From IMG/VR virus record IMGVR_UViG_3300030102_000637, positions 1 to 21,157 of that record: DNA of 21,157 bases; one strand, given 5' to 3'. Numbering within the stretch: the first letter of the stretch is position 1; every line of letters starts with the position of its first letter. Source of the DNA: a virus. Shown here piece by piece: positions 6,817 to 15,121 of the stretch. Position numbers and translations under genes: made by a program. Below the pieces are notes generated by a model that saw only the letters and a program-made list of their open reading frames with translations, was not told where the DNA came from and made no database searches.

Positions 6817-7519
6817 CGTACATCATAGATACAATTTGACCACCAGTCATAGCAGTAACTATTCTACCACCTTTTTTTGCATATCCCATTTTATTAACTG
6901 TTTCTGGACTTTCTTTTTTTAAAGCTGCCAGCCCCGGTTGTGTTTCAGGATCAATAGGTTTTAAAGCTCCACCAGCTTGACGTTTTACTTTAGGAGGTAA
7001 TTGTTTGTAATCTGTCACTGTACCTTTATCAACAAAAACTTCTGTTTCATCTGGTCCGGGTATACGATCAGTAGTTTTCTTTTGTTTAGAAGGTGTAGGT
7101 TTTCTTTTAGGAACTGGTGGTGAAGTTACTTTAGATTTAGTTTTTTTAACTTTTCTTTTTTTATCTCCTAATTGTGGACCTATACTTCTTTCAGTTGCTT
7201 TCATTCTACTAGCTACATTAGTTTTACTATCTATAGCTTTTTTAACTTTTCTTCTTTTATCTCCTTTTGATTCTTTGTTCTTATTTTTAGTTCCAAGATA
7301 TGTAAGACCAGATCCTACTGTAGCTCCAGTTGTTGCTGCTCCACCTATAACTTTACCTGTTATTCCTTGAGATAATGTTGCTTGAGTTGTATTTCTACTT
7401 TTAGATTTCCTACCTTTAGATTTTTTAGTTGCTCTACCTATACCTTTACCTATATTTTTACCTGTTTTATAAAGGTCATATCCTAATTTTGCTAATCTTA
7501 CTAATCCTGCTCCTGCCAT
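6809..7519 (-). CDS. Basic internal-virion-type protein
   Basis: A 236-residue protein. I place the start at the ATG at 7519 (MAGAGLVRLAKLG) because GGAGAG lies 5 bases upstream and the frame further upstream overlaps the previous gene. It is Lys-rich with a glycine-rich hydrophobic segment (about residues 53-75), then GLTYLGTKNKNKESK (71-85) and SRMKATERSI (104-113), both also present in the transglycosylase protein but in the opposite order. The middle is Pro/Lys-rich and the C-terminus carries KKGGRIVTAMTGGQIV. These features suggest a packaged protein able to contact DNA or membrane. No named family is recognised. Confidence 0.7.
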   Translation of the reverse strand: MAGAGLVRLAKLGYDLYKTGKNIGKGIGRATKKSKGRKSKSRNTTQATLSQGITGKVIGGAATTGATVGSGLTYLGTKNKNKESKGDKRRKVKKAIDSKTNVASRMKATERSIGPQLGDKKRKVKKTKSKVTSPPVPKRKPTPSKQKKTTDRIPGPDETEVFVDKGTVTDYKQLPPKVKRQAGGALKPIDPETQPGLAALKKESPETVNKMGYAKKGGRIVTAMTGGQIVSMMYDD

Positions 7520-7529
7520 AATAGCTCTC

Positions 7530-8210
7530 CTACGATGCTGTTGGTTGTATTGTATCTGGGCCACCAGCAGGTGATCCTGCAACAGCCATATCATCTTGTC
7601 TTGTTCTTCTAGCTTGATTACGTAATGCTTGAATTTGTATTACATACTGTGCTTCCCAAAACTGTAAATTATTCCAATCTTTATTAAACATTGTAGCTTC
7701 CATTAATGAAGCATAAAATAAAGCATTATAACAATATTCACTAAAATAATTAGTTGTTGTTACACTTGTTCCTGTAGCAGATGCTAGAGGTAATGGTTGA
7801 GATTGTGTTTGTATTTCTGTTGTAATAACAGATGATGGAGTTGGAACTATTTTTAATGTAAGATTATCTTTTCTAGAATAGTAACGTGGTGTGCCAGTGG
7901 AAACACTAACAGGCCAATAGTCCTTGACATATTCAAAAGTACGTGGTAATAAATTAGTAACAGTAGTTCCAGTGCTAACTACATAGTTTACATTCCGAAC
8001 TACACGTACACGATCATTAAGAGTTACTGCACCAGCATTACCAGCAGATACAGAAACATTTGTAAATTCATCTAATCCAAAATCATCAAGATCTTTTACA
8101 AGACGAAACTCTGCTCGTTGTATAAAACCAGTAATAGCACTGGTGAACTCAGTGCCATCATTTTCAGAAGTCTCTTGGATGTCTGATTTTAGTTGAGCAA
8201 AATTAGGCAT
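7530..8210 (-). CDS. Head-tail connector / adaptor protein
   Basis: A 226-residue protein with an N-terminal helical region (FAQLKSDIQETSEND, FIQRAEFRLVKDLD), a beta-rich centre and a C-terminal helix (NNLQFWEAQYVIQIQALRNQ). Phage adaptors beneath the portal commonly have this pattern: an early multi-helix bundle recording QRAE..L...LD, then a region with prolines and short strands, then helices. It follows the capsid genes directly, as expected for a connector. Its start lies 2 bases after the previous stop. The family is inferred by resemblance. Confidence 0.7.
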   Translation of the reverse strand: MPNFAQLKSDIQETSENDGTEFTSAITGFIQRAEFRLVKDLDDFGLDEFTNVSVSAGNAGAVTLNDRVRVVRNVNYVVSTGTTVTNLLPRTFEYVKDYWPVSVSTGTPRYYSRKDNLTLKIVPTPSSVITTEIQTQSQPLPLASATGTSVTTTNYFSEYCYNALFYASLMEATMFNKDWNNLQFWEAQYVIQIQALRNQARRTRQDDMAVAGSPAGGPDTIQPTAS

Positions 8211-8211
8211 A

Positions 8212-8574
8212 CTAACCTACATATAATGTAATGGTAGGAGCATTAACTCCTGATACAGAAACACTTACAATACCATGTATAGGAACACCCATATCACCTA
8301 TGTACATATCATTTGAATCTGTAGCACCTACACGATAATGAATAGCATTACCTTTTGCTGTTTTATTTGTAATTTGTTTACTACCTGATATTGCAATTTC
8401 ACCTGCAACAGTAGAAAAAGTATGTATAGCAACAACACGATTAACTGTAGGTACAGGATTAGATCCATCACCCTCACCACCTAGTGTTACTGTTGGTGCA
8501 TCTACAAATCTAAATCCTGTTATGATTGCACCATCACTACTTACGTTATGTGCTACTTTAATATTTGAAGCCAT
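8212..8574 (-). CDS. Small virion protein, probably capsid-associated
   Basis: A 120-residue protein starting MASNIKVAHNVSSDG. It is Val/Thr/Ser/Gly-rich, with alternating patterns typical of beta-sandwich proteins (VNRVVAIHTFSTVAGEIAI, IVSVSVSGVNAPTITLYVG). GGAG sits 8 bases before the ATG. It lies directly after the capsid gene and its hairpin, and before the connector. A head decoration or fibre-like accessory role is plausible, but no family is recognised. Confidence 0.6.
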   Translation of the reverse strand: MASNIKVAHNVSSDGAIITGFRFVDAPTVTLGGEGDGSNPVPTVNRVVAIHTFSTVAGEIAISGSKQITNKTAKGNAIHYRVGATDSNDMYIGDMGVPIHGIVSVSVSGVNAPTITLYVG

Positions 8575-8596
8575 TTATATTCTCCATGTAATAAAG

Positions 8597-8623
8597 GAGG
8601 AGGTGACATAATGCCACCCCCTC
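8597..8623 (-). terminator. Hairpin after the major capsid gene
   Basis: On the minus strand GAGGGGGTGGC pairs with GTCACCTCCTC around a 5-base loop, an 11-bp stem with two G-U pairs, 7 bases after the capsid stop. The tail is CTTTATT, a weak U-tract, so it is probably a partial terminator or a 3' end stabiliser for abundant capsid mRNA. Confidence 0.6.
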
Positions 8624-8630
8624 GCTCTTA

Positions 8631-9551
8631 TTAAGAACCAGCACTTCCAAAGAAGCCACGCCAATCAGATACACCAAAGCTATATCGCTCTCGTGCCTTA
8701 AAGCGTAAGTTACCAGTATCAAAATCAGGCTCCATTTTTGTTTGAAGCGGAGAACGAACAAACATTTTTGTACCATTAGGAACATCTGTCTTAATGAAAT
8801 ACGAGTTTGTATCCGTAAACCTGCGATTGATAAAGTAACCTTCTGGAATCATGCCCAAGTGACGAGTGGCGTTTATAGCGTTCGTATTTGGGTTTGCCGC
8901 AGCAGCACTTGTTTGAGTGTTACCGGGGCTTGCCAAAATACGATCTGTAATCGCCCATGAATCAACAGGAACATGAAGTGAAATAGCACTTGCACCAATT
9001 AAAATACCACGATCATCTTTAATTTTTTGAATCGTAGTAAGAGCAGTTTCAAGTGTTGCTTCTGTAAGATCAGCCGCTGCAAGAAGGTTAGACTGATTAC
9101 CATCAGAGATTGTGGGGTGTGCGGCAGAAAAGAACGCAGCACCATCACCAATGGTGTCAGAAAAACCGTTATTGAAAAGATTAGCAGCTTTCACTTGTTT
9201 GGTATTTGCCATTGCACGAGCAAGGCCACGAGCACGAAGCTTGGCAAAAGAATCATATAGATTGTCTTCCATTGCTTCTTCCGTGACTGCAAAAGCAAGA
9301 GCTACAGTCTCGTGTGTATAACGAGCCGTGAAGCTTTCTTGTGCATTGTCAAAACTGACAGTTGCACCTTCACCCTTTACAGGGGCAGTACCAAAACCAG
9401 TGAAGAGCACTTCCTCTTCAAAAGCACGATCTGAGTTTTCAGTTTCATAGAGAGGTGCGTGTTCATCGTTTACCTCTCCATACTCCATTCCGAATACAGC
9501 ATTTAGACCCGGAAGGAGTTGTTTGCTAATACTAGCTCTATTAATAGCCAT
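8631..9551 (-). CDS. Major capsid protein
   Basis: A 306-residue protein starting MAINRASISKQLLPGLNAVFG. The opening LLPGLNAVFGMEYGEV, the central GAAFFSAAHPT and VPVDSWAITDRIL, and the C-terminal RFKARERYSFGVSDWRGFFG match the pattern I know from HK97-fold major capsid proteins of Mu-like and related marine phages. It forms the icosahedral shell. The length is normal. AGGAGGG precedes the ATG. It lies downstream of scaffold and decoration genes and is followed by a strong hairpin, consistent with very high expression. Its DNA looks visibly richer in G and C than the flanking genes. There is no N-terminal protease-cleaved delta domain, so a separate scaffold is expected, and one is present. 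Confidence 0.92.
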   Translation of the reverse strand: MAINRASISKQLLPGLNAVFGMEYGEVNDEHAPLYETENSDRAFEEEVLFTGFGTAPVKGEGATVSFDNAQESFTARYTHETVALAFAVTEEAMEDNLYDSFAKLRARGLARAMANTKQVKAANLFNNGFSDTIGDGAAFFSAAHPTISDGNQSNLLAAADLTEATLETALTTIQKIKDDRGILIGASAISLHVPVDSWAITDRILASPGNTQTSAAAANPNTNAINATRHLGMIPEGYFINRRFTDTNSYFIKTDVPNGTKMFVRSPLQTKMEPDFDTGNLRFKARERYSFGVSDWRGFFGSAGS

Positions 9552-9566
9552 AATAAACCCTCCTTA

Positions 9567-10181
9567 TTAAGCCGATGATGCCGTAGCAGTTACAAAACGA
9601 TCACGGTGATGGTTCAACCAAACTTCAAGAATTGGTTTTGCATCATCGCTACCTTCATCTGGGAACTTAGCTCGTCCAATGGCACGAACAGCAGCAGCAG
9701 ATTCAACACCAGATGCACCATCAAGATAGTAGCTGGATTGACCTGTTGTTGTGTTACCACTAGAAGCTGTTGAGCTAACGGTCACATTGTAGTTTTTAAC
9801 AACTAGCAACTCAGCCGCAGAAACGGTAAGAGATGCTTGAATGTAATAAGTCTGATCAGGATCAGTTATTACAAAAAATTTAATGTCCGTGGCTGAAACC
9901 GTACCCGGCCAAAAACGTGAGAACTTTTGTTCTCCATTTTCAACATACTGACAACCCATGAAAACCCCTGAAGGTTTCAGAGTTGCAGCAATAAATGGAG
10001 ATATAGTAGCAAAGTTAGCACCCGGTAAAACTACTGGATCACCAGTAAAGATTTTATTTGTGGGGCTACCTGTCATACCAGTTGAGGTAATCTCAATGGT
10101 ATCAGTGACAGCTTCACTATTATAGTTACCACCTTTTTTACGAGCAGGAATGAAACCACGAAATGCTGCGGTACTAGACAT
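9567..10181 (-). CDS. Capsid-associated structural protein (putative decoration protein)
   Basis: A 204-residue protein starting MSSTAAFRGFIPARKKGG. The beta-rich sequence with IFTGDPVVLPG, GVFMGCQYVENGEQKFSRFWPG, TYYIQASLTVSAAE and DDAKPILEVWLNHHRDRF resembles head proteins encoded next to the capsid gene in several marine podoviruses, where they are thought to stabilise or decorate the shell. AAGGAG precedes the ATG. Its base composition matches the capsid gene, suggesting similar high expression. The family name is not certain. Confidence 0.75.
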   Translation of the reverse strand: MSSTAAFRGFIPARKKGGNYNSEAVTDTIEITSTGMTGSPTNKIFTGDPVVLPGANFATISPFIAATLKPSGVFMGCQYVENGEQKFSRFWPGTVSATDIKFFVITDPDQTYYIQASLTVSAAELLVVKNYNVTVSSTASSGNTTTGQSSYYLDGASGVESAAAVRAIGRAKFPDEGSDDAKPILEVWLNHHRDRFVTATASSA

Positions 10182-10213
10182 GTTTCATTCTCCTTAATTA
10201 AATATAAAGACAG

Positions 10214-10702
10214 TCAGTCCTGAAAGGATGGTTGTCTGCCTTTGGTTGTAACAGAACGGCTAGTATTAGAAATAGGCATACGAGAATCAGAATTTTTCAT
10301 AAGTTGTGCATTAACTGCATCCATCATGTTATTAGCTTTATCTTCATAGTATTTCTGTCTAGCCTTTGCTTTTCCTGCTGGTATCTTAGCAAGAGCTAAG
10401 TCTCCACGACTTACTGTGCCTTGATACCTGCCACCCTCTTTCACGACAGAGGACAAAGCCATTTCAGGTACTTCTTCAGGATCAACAAACACCCAACCTT
10501 CTTGTTGTTTTTTACCAACATTAATATAGTCGTCTTGACCTTGAAGGGAGACTCGTATCCAACGTAATGCCATTTGTTCTTGATCAAATCTTTGCTGTAC
10601 AGCTTCAGGAATGTCAAGAGCATTTGGTTCTTCAAATGTCCATTGTTCTTCTCTCACTGAATTTTCTCTTTGACTTTTAGTACGTGATTCATTTCGTGTC
10701 AT
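10214..10702 (-). CDS. Conserved head-cluster protein
   Basis: A 162-residue protein. The start is the ATG at 10702, because GGAGG lies 5 bases before it and the earlier GTG at 10714 has no binding site. The core LRWIRVSLQGQDDYINVGKKQQEGWVFV, the later AKARQKYYEDKANNMMDAV and NSDSRMP are motifs I know from a conserved protein next to scaffold and capsid genes in marine phages, where the recurring signature is W.R....GQDD..N....L..GW. No biochemical role is established that I can name. Position implies capsid assembly. Confidence 0.75.
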   Translation of the reverse strand: MTRNESRTKSQRENSVREEQWTFEEPNALDIPEAVQQRFDQEQMALRWIRVSLQGQDDYINVGKKQQEGWVFVDPEEVPEMALSSVVKEGGRYQGTVSRGDLALAKIPAGKAKARQKYYEDKANNMMDAVNAQLMKNSDSRMPISNTSRSVTTKGRQPSFQD

Positions 10703-10715
10703 ATTTTCCTCCACG

Positions 10716-11681
10716 CTATCTTATATCTGTATATTCGCCATCAGCCTGAGTAACTTTCATTTTCTCAGCAGCATATTGTTCAAGTGGGATACCCCATTTA
10801 TTAGCAAGCCTTACGTCTTCTTTTGAAAGCTTAACTTTTTTACTAGAGGTTGGAGATGAGCGTGAACTCCCCGACACCACTTGAGCAGGTTGCTTCGTGT
10901 TATCCTGCACACGTTGCGAAGTTTGACCAAAAGCCGTTTCCAACCTCTTATCAATTTCTTCGTAAAATTCGTCACCATTAGGATCATATCCTTCATTCTT
11001 TAATTCTGCATCTAATGCTAATGCAGCAGCAGTCTTAATTGTATCTTTACCAAACCATTCATTTTCTTCAGCCCACTCTTGAGCTTTAGGATCTACAGTT
11101 TGAGTTTGTTGTTGCTGTTGAACTTGTGGTTGTACTTGTTCTTGTTCTTGTTGTTTAGCTTGTCTTTCAACTCTATTCTTCCAATTTTTTATAGCTTTTA
11201 ATTCAGTTTTAGCTTCTAATAAAGCTTCTTGTGCAGCTAGAGATTTATCTTTATCTCCAGATTCAAAAGCTTCAAGATAAGACTGTCTAGCAAGTTCAAC
11301 TGTTCTTTCTAAGTTTTGTTCATTAGTATTAATACTTGAGCTTGTAACTTGTACTAAATCATCAGATTTAGTTTTTAAACTATCTTGTAACTCTTTATTT
11401 TGTGCTAATAATTTTTCAATTTGTTCTTCACGTTCTTTACGTTGTCGTATAAGTTGTTTGATTCTTTTTTCAGCACCTTTAGTTTTAATACCTTCTAATT
11501 CTTTAGGTTCTTCTTTAACTTCTTCTTTTTGAGGTGCAGCTTCAATAACCTCTTCTTTTGGTTTTTCTTCTACAGCTTCAATAGATTTTTCTTCTTCACC
11601 TTCTACTTCAAATTCTATTTTATTTTCTTCTTCTTTAGATGGGACTTCGATTGTATCCCAACCTTCATTTTGATCACTCAT
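10716..11681 (-). CDS. Scaffolding protein
   Basis: A 321-residue protein starting MSDQNEGWDTIEVPS. Residues 1-70 are extremely Glu-rich, then a long coiled-coil region (about 70-175), then a Gln-rich run (about 178-198). The C-terminal region ends in a compact helical motif, KVKLSKEDVRLANKWGIPLEQYA (residues about 283-305). This is the classic make-up of tailed-phage scaffolds, which co-assemble with the capsid protein through a C-terminal helix motif and are lost on maturation. The location two genes before the capsid gene supports it. A sigma-70-like promoter lies 51 bases upstream of the ATG, and CGGAG is the ribosome binding site. Confidence 0.9.
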   Translation of the reverse strand: MSDQNEGWDTIEVPSKEEENKIEFEVEGEEEKSIEAVEEKPKEEVIEAAPQKEEVKEEPKELEGIKTKGAEKRIKQLIRQRKEREEQIEKLLAQNKELQDSLKTKSDDLVQVTSSSINTNEQNLERTVELARQSYLEAFESGDKDKSLAAQEALLEAKTELKAIKNWKNRVERQAKQQEQEQVQPQVQQQQQTQTVDPKAQEWAEENEWFGKDTIKTAAALALDAELKNEGYDPNGDEFYEEIDKRLETAFGQTSQRVQDNTKQPAQVVSGSSRSSPTSSKKVKLSKEDVRLANKWGIPLEQYAAEKMKVTQADGEYTDIR

Positions 11682-11731
11682 TATTTTCTCCGTTAGTCAC
11701 GATCTAAACGATTACGTTTTTTCTTTATACT

Positions 11732-11760
11732 ATTATAACATATAAATGCTAATCTCACAA
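11732..11760 (-). promoter_or_regulatory. Sigma-70-like promoter for scaffold and capsid genes
   Basis: On the minus strand TTGTGA and TATAAT are separated by 17 bases, with TG one base before the -10 box (extended -10). It starts just after the GroES-like stop, in the 80-base gap before the scaffold gene. The boxes are near consensus, so host RNA polymerase should use it. Confidence 0.8.
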
Positions 11761-11761
11761 A

Positions 11762-12190
11762 TCACTCTGACCCTCTTGTTAAATTAAATGTAGGATCAAG
11801 ATCTTTTGGATCAGGAACTCTCATGCTAATCTGATCATCAAATAAAAGTATTAGACGAACACCTTTATAAAAAAGTTTTGTTCCAGTATGTTTTCCATAG
11901 CATACATAGTCTCCTACTTTACACCATGCTCCATTTGGAAACTTATCTTTTTCACAATATGCTAAATCTCCTATTCCAATTACTTTACCAACTGTAGTAA
12001 GATATGACATATCTTCTCTTGTTGAATCAGGAATAAAAATACCACCTTTAGTTTTGCTTTTTACTGAGGTTGGACGAACTAAAACATGATAGCCCGGTAA
12101 CTCAGGTAAAGGTGATGGATCAGGTTTTTCCTCTGGATCAGTAATCCATAAATCATTTTTTAATGCCCCACCCATTTGTACTTGTTGCAT
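11762..12190 (-). CDS. groES: GroES-like co-chaperonin
   Basis: I place the start at 12190, because this ATG sits just after the previous stop (TAATATG), with GGAGG 12 bases upstream. The in-frame ATG at 12202 abuts GGAGG and is less likely. The 142-residue protein carries the GroES signature: PGYHVLVRPTSVKSKTKGGI, a mobile-loop-like IFIPDSTRED, then TTVGKVIGIGD, WCKVGDYVCYG and GVRLILLFDDQI. GroES forms the lid on the GroEL chamber. Phage versions (T4 gp31, RB49 CocO) adapt the host chaperonin to fold the phage capsid protein. Its place right before scaffold and capsid genes fits that job. It has an extra 30-residue N-terminus and a short C-terminal tail. Confidence 0.88.
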   Translation of the reverse strand: MQQVQMGGALKNDLWITDPEEKPDPSPLPELPGYHVLVRPTSVKSKTKGGIFIPDSTREDMSYLTTVGKVIGIGDLAYCEKDKFPNGAWCKVGDYVCYGKHTGTKLFYKGVRLILLFDDQISMRVPDPKDLDPTFNLTRGSE

Positions 12191-12191
12191 A

Positions 12192-12386
12192 TTATTCGTC
12201 ATCCTCCATATGTAGACGTTTTTTGTAAATTGAAGTTAAGTTATCTCTAGCCCATTGTATGCCAACAATAGAGCCAACAACTTGTCTGTAGTGTGAATAA
12301 TCTTCAGCTATACCATTGCCAAGATTACTTTGAAGTTTATTTATTTCTTTGTTAAACTCTAAAACTATTTCATCCCATATATCCAT
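12192..12386 (-). CDS. Small conserved head-cluster protein
   Basis: A 64-residue protein starting MDIWDEIVLEFNKEINKLQ, with helices throughout and the segment SHYRQVVGSIVGIQWARDNL. Short proteins with the pattern YR..VG.I.GI..A...L follow portal genes in many marine phages. Function is unknown. TAATG overlap with the gene above. The stop is two bases before the favoured GroES-like start. Confidence 0.65.
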   Translation of the reverse strand: MDIWDEIVLEFNKEINKLQSNLGNGIAEDYSHYRQVVGSIVGIQWARDNLTSIYKKRLHMEDDE

Positions 12387-12553
12387 TATGGTTTAAGTGT
12401 TCCTTTCTCCTCACCTTTCCAAGAATAATCGTCCCATTTATTAAGTGCTGAACGAATATTACGTCCACCAGTTATATCTTGAGCATATGCATCACCAAAA
12501 CTTTTATCAGTTTCTTTAACATTCTCAGGATACCCTTTACCTTTCTGCATCAT
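12386..12553 (-). CDS. Small protein after portal, unknown
   Basis: A 55-residue frame starting MMQKGKGYPENVKETDK and ending WKGEEKGTLKP. It begins inside the last codons of the portal gene (17-base overlap), with CGGAG 7 bases before the ATG, and ends by TAATG overlap with the next gene. It is hydrophilic, with no recognised family. The exact tiling of overlaps supports it. Confidence 0.65.
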   Translation of the reverse strand: MMQKGKGYPENVKETDKSFGDAYAQDITGGRNIRSALNKWDDYSWKGEEKGTLKP

Positions 12554-15092
12554 TTCTCATCTCCGTCATTTGTTGATTTGCTACTTTTAACATATTTTCA
12601 ATAGCTGTTTGATCTATTTCTTTTTTATCTTCCATTTGTTTTTTTAACATCTCTGATATATATTTAGCTAATTCTTTTCTTTGATCAAGATCTATTTTAC
12701 TTTTTTCTATTTGTATTTTAGCTTGTATCTCTGCTTCTTTAATTGCTTCTTTAGATTCTCTAGTAAGTTGAGCTTGTTGTTCTCTAGATTTTGATTGGCC
12801 TGTAGATTTAAGCATATCTATTAACTGACCAGTTTCTTTTATTTCAAGTTCTTTATTTTTAAGCTGTAATTCTGCTGCATCACTAGCTGTATCAGCTTGT
12901 AGTTTTTGTTTTTCAAGTTCTACTTTTGCTTGTTCAAGTGCTACAAGTTGTTGTTCTGGAGATTGAGCCATACCTATTGCTTGATTTGCACTGAAAACTT
13001 GTTGTGCAGCTTGAGCCATTACAACTTCTATTACAGAAGGATTCTGTGCTTGTTCTGGTGGAACTTGTTGCATTAACTGTTGAGTTACACCACTTACTTG
13101 CTCTTGATATTTCATAATAGAATGTTCTTGAATATTAGCTTGTAAAATTGGAGCAATACGTTCCATTAGTGGATTAGCACCATTTTGAGGATCTTGTAAA
13201 TATGCCATCTTTATTTGAATATGTGCATCATGATTTTGACCGGGAAAAGCTGCAATAGGAACACCTTTAGTTGCTGCCATAATATCAGATACAGGATCAA
13301 GTTGTTGAGGCTCAATTTTTGGTGGAAGTATTTGATCTATGTTAGGCATATTAGCTGCATTTAATATTGTGCGATTAAGTGCTTCAAGATTAAACATTCC
13401 CGGTGGAGACTGTTGTGCCATTTGTAATGCCATATTAGCCATCATCATACGGTGAGCATTAGATGGAATATTAGGATCAGACACAGGTAGAATATCTATA
13501 CGACCATCAAAATCTTTTTTAAATATACTACGAGATTCATAAGGAACATCATATGGATATTCTATTGGTAGATAATCAAAATCAATACGTGCTAATATTC
13601 TAAATTCGTCTTTTTGTGTTTTATGTAATCTCTTATGTACCGCACTAAAGAATTTACTTGATGCTTCTAATAGTGCCATAGTTGTCCCGACAGGTCCATA
13701 GGAGGCAGCATCAGAGATAACTTGCTCTGTGCTATCCGCAAACTTCTGACCAGCAGCAGTTACGAAATTTAACATCTGGAATAGAGTAGAGGAAGGCTCT
13801 TTGTAGGGGAGAGGAATAATAGCCTTTGATAAGTCTATACCAGTTGCTTCAACCTCCTTGAACTCACCGGGTGATATAGGATCATTGTCACCAACCATCC
13901 TTACACCTTTGGCCTTAAATCCTCCCGGTAAATTAGCAAACTGTCCTGCATCTATTAGGGATCGCATTGCAGCAGTTGCTGACATGGTGAGATTACCAAG
14001 AAAATGTATAAGACCAAATCCGTAGAAACCAAAACCGGGTACAAACCTATAATGAACAAAATGATTTATTTTTTCCTTGTTTGTATCGTTCTCTTTATAG
14101 TTTCTACGAATACTTAATACCTGTCGAGAATCTTTCTCAACAGTAATAATATAAGGAAGAAGTTCTCCTTCTTCTTCTATATCTAAATAACAATGCTGTT
14201 CTAGTAAAACATATTGTGGGTCATTATCTGAAGAAGGAGACAAACCAATAATAGTATCTATCTTTTCTCCAAAATTTGTAGTAGTTCCCATAGAAGGTTC
14301 TGGTAGATCAACATCTTCATAGATACCAGCCCTAATATCTCTTTGTATTTCTACAGGGCTACGATAAATTAAATGTGTGTATCTATCTGCATTACTAAGA
14401 TCAGTAGCATAGTAAGATACATAGAACTGATCTATAGGTATAAACTCTGATTTAGGACGTTTGACTGTAGCATCGTAGTACATCTTTTTAAATGCAGAAC
14501 CAATTAAAGGAAGATGGAACAACATTCTTTCAAACTCATCAAAATATTCTGGCATCTGCTCAGTAAGTTGATAGTTCATAAAGTTCTGAACACGATTAGC
14601 TTGTAGTTCTTTTTCTTGTGTGGCTTGTCCTATAATCTGTGTCTTAACAGGACCACTTGAAGGAAATAGTTCATTAGATGCTTTAGATTGAAACTTAACA
14701 GCAGACTCAATAAGAAGAGGATGTACTGCTGTACATGCACCTTCAAATGGTTCTGATCCTTGTTCTAACTTTAATCCTAAAAGATCAAAGCCTCGTTCAA
14801 ACATAGACTCCCACTCTTGTCTAGAATCTTTGTCTGCTTCAAAGTTTTCAATAACAGTATTAGCTATATCAGCTAGATCTTCTTCATCTAACTCTTCTAC
14901 TATATTACCAAACCATTCAGCAACAGAACCTTTAGCTTCCATCTCTGCATTTTCTGTGAAGTCTACAATAACACCACCATCATCTTCTACTTCAAAGGTA
15001 GCACTTAGATTATCTTCCATAGCAGCTTCAGGAACTACTTGAATATTTTCTTCTTGAGGTATCTGCTCAAGTGGATTTTGTTCTACAGCCAT
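12537..15092 (-). CDS. Portal protein
   Basis: An 851-residue protein starting MAVEQNPLEQIPQEENIQVV. Residues 1-100 are acidic. The central part has portal-type features (EPFEGACTAVHPLLIESAVKFQSKA, FKKMYYDATVKRPKSEFIP, GFGFYGFGLIHFLGNLTMSATAAMRSLIDAG, DAASYGPVGTTMALLEASSKFFSAVHKRLHKTQ). The last 140 residues form a Gln/Glu/Lys-rich coiled coil (about 710-851). Portals are dodecameric rings through which DNA enters and leaves. The length fits the long portals of podovirus-like phages, with the coiled-coil extension comparable to a barrel or internal segment. It lies between TerL and the scaffold genes. The family is remembered and supported by synteny. Confidence 0.88.
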   Translation of the reverse strand: MAVEQNPLEQIPQEENIQVVPEAAMEDNLSATFEVEDDGGVIVDFTENAEMEAKGSVAEWFGNIVEELDEEDLADIANTVIENFEADKDSRQEWESMFERGFDLLGLKLEQGSEPFEGACTAVHPLLIESAVKFQSKASNELFPSSGPVKTQIIGQATQEKELQANRVQNFMNYQLTEQMPEYFDEFERMLFHLPLIGSAFKKMYYDATVKRPKSEFIPIDQFYVSYYATDLSNADRYTHLIYRSPVEIQRDIRAGIYEDVDLPEPSMGTTTNFGEKIDTIIGLSPSSDNDPQYVLLEQHCYLDIEEEGELLPYIITVEKDSRQVLSIRRNYKENDTNKEKINHFVHYRFVPGFGFYGFGLIHFLGNLTMSATAAMRSLIDAGQFANLPGGFKAKGVRMVGDNDPISPGEFKEVEATGIDLSKAIIPLPYKEPSSTLFQMLNFVTAAGQKFADSTEQVISDAASYGPVGTTMALLEASSKFFSAVHKRLHKTQKDEFRILARIDFDYLPIEYPYDVPYESRSIFKKDFDGRIDILPVSDPNIPSNAHRMMMANMALQMAQQSPPGMFNLEALNRTILNAANMPNIDQILPPKIEPQQLDPVSDIMAATKGVPIAAFPGQNHDAHIQIKMAYLQDPQNGANPLMERIAPILQANIQEHSIMKYQEQVSGVTQQLMQQVPPEQAQNPSVIEVVMAQAAQQVFSANQAIGMAQSPEQQLVALEQAKVELEKQKLQADTASDAAELQLKNKELEIKETGQLIDMLKSTGQSKSREQQAQLTRESKEAIKEAEIQAKIQIEKSKIDLDQRKELAKYISEMLKKQMEDKKEIDQTAIENMLKVANQQMTEMRNDAER

Positions 15093-15121
15093 ATTTTATT
15101 ATTCCATTATTAATATTCTAT

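Noticed and set aside
7520-7594. N-terminal extension of the 236-residue protein
   Set aside because: It overlaps the upstream adaptor gene, and a good GGAGAG site precedes the ATG at 7519.
8558-8785. Minus-strand frame across the end of the capsid gene
   Set aside because: It lies in another frame of the capsid gene and its hairpin. The capsid frame is strongly supported by protein motifs.
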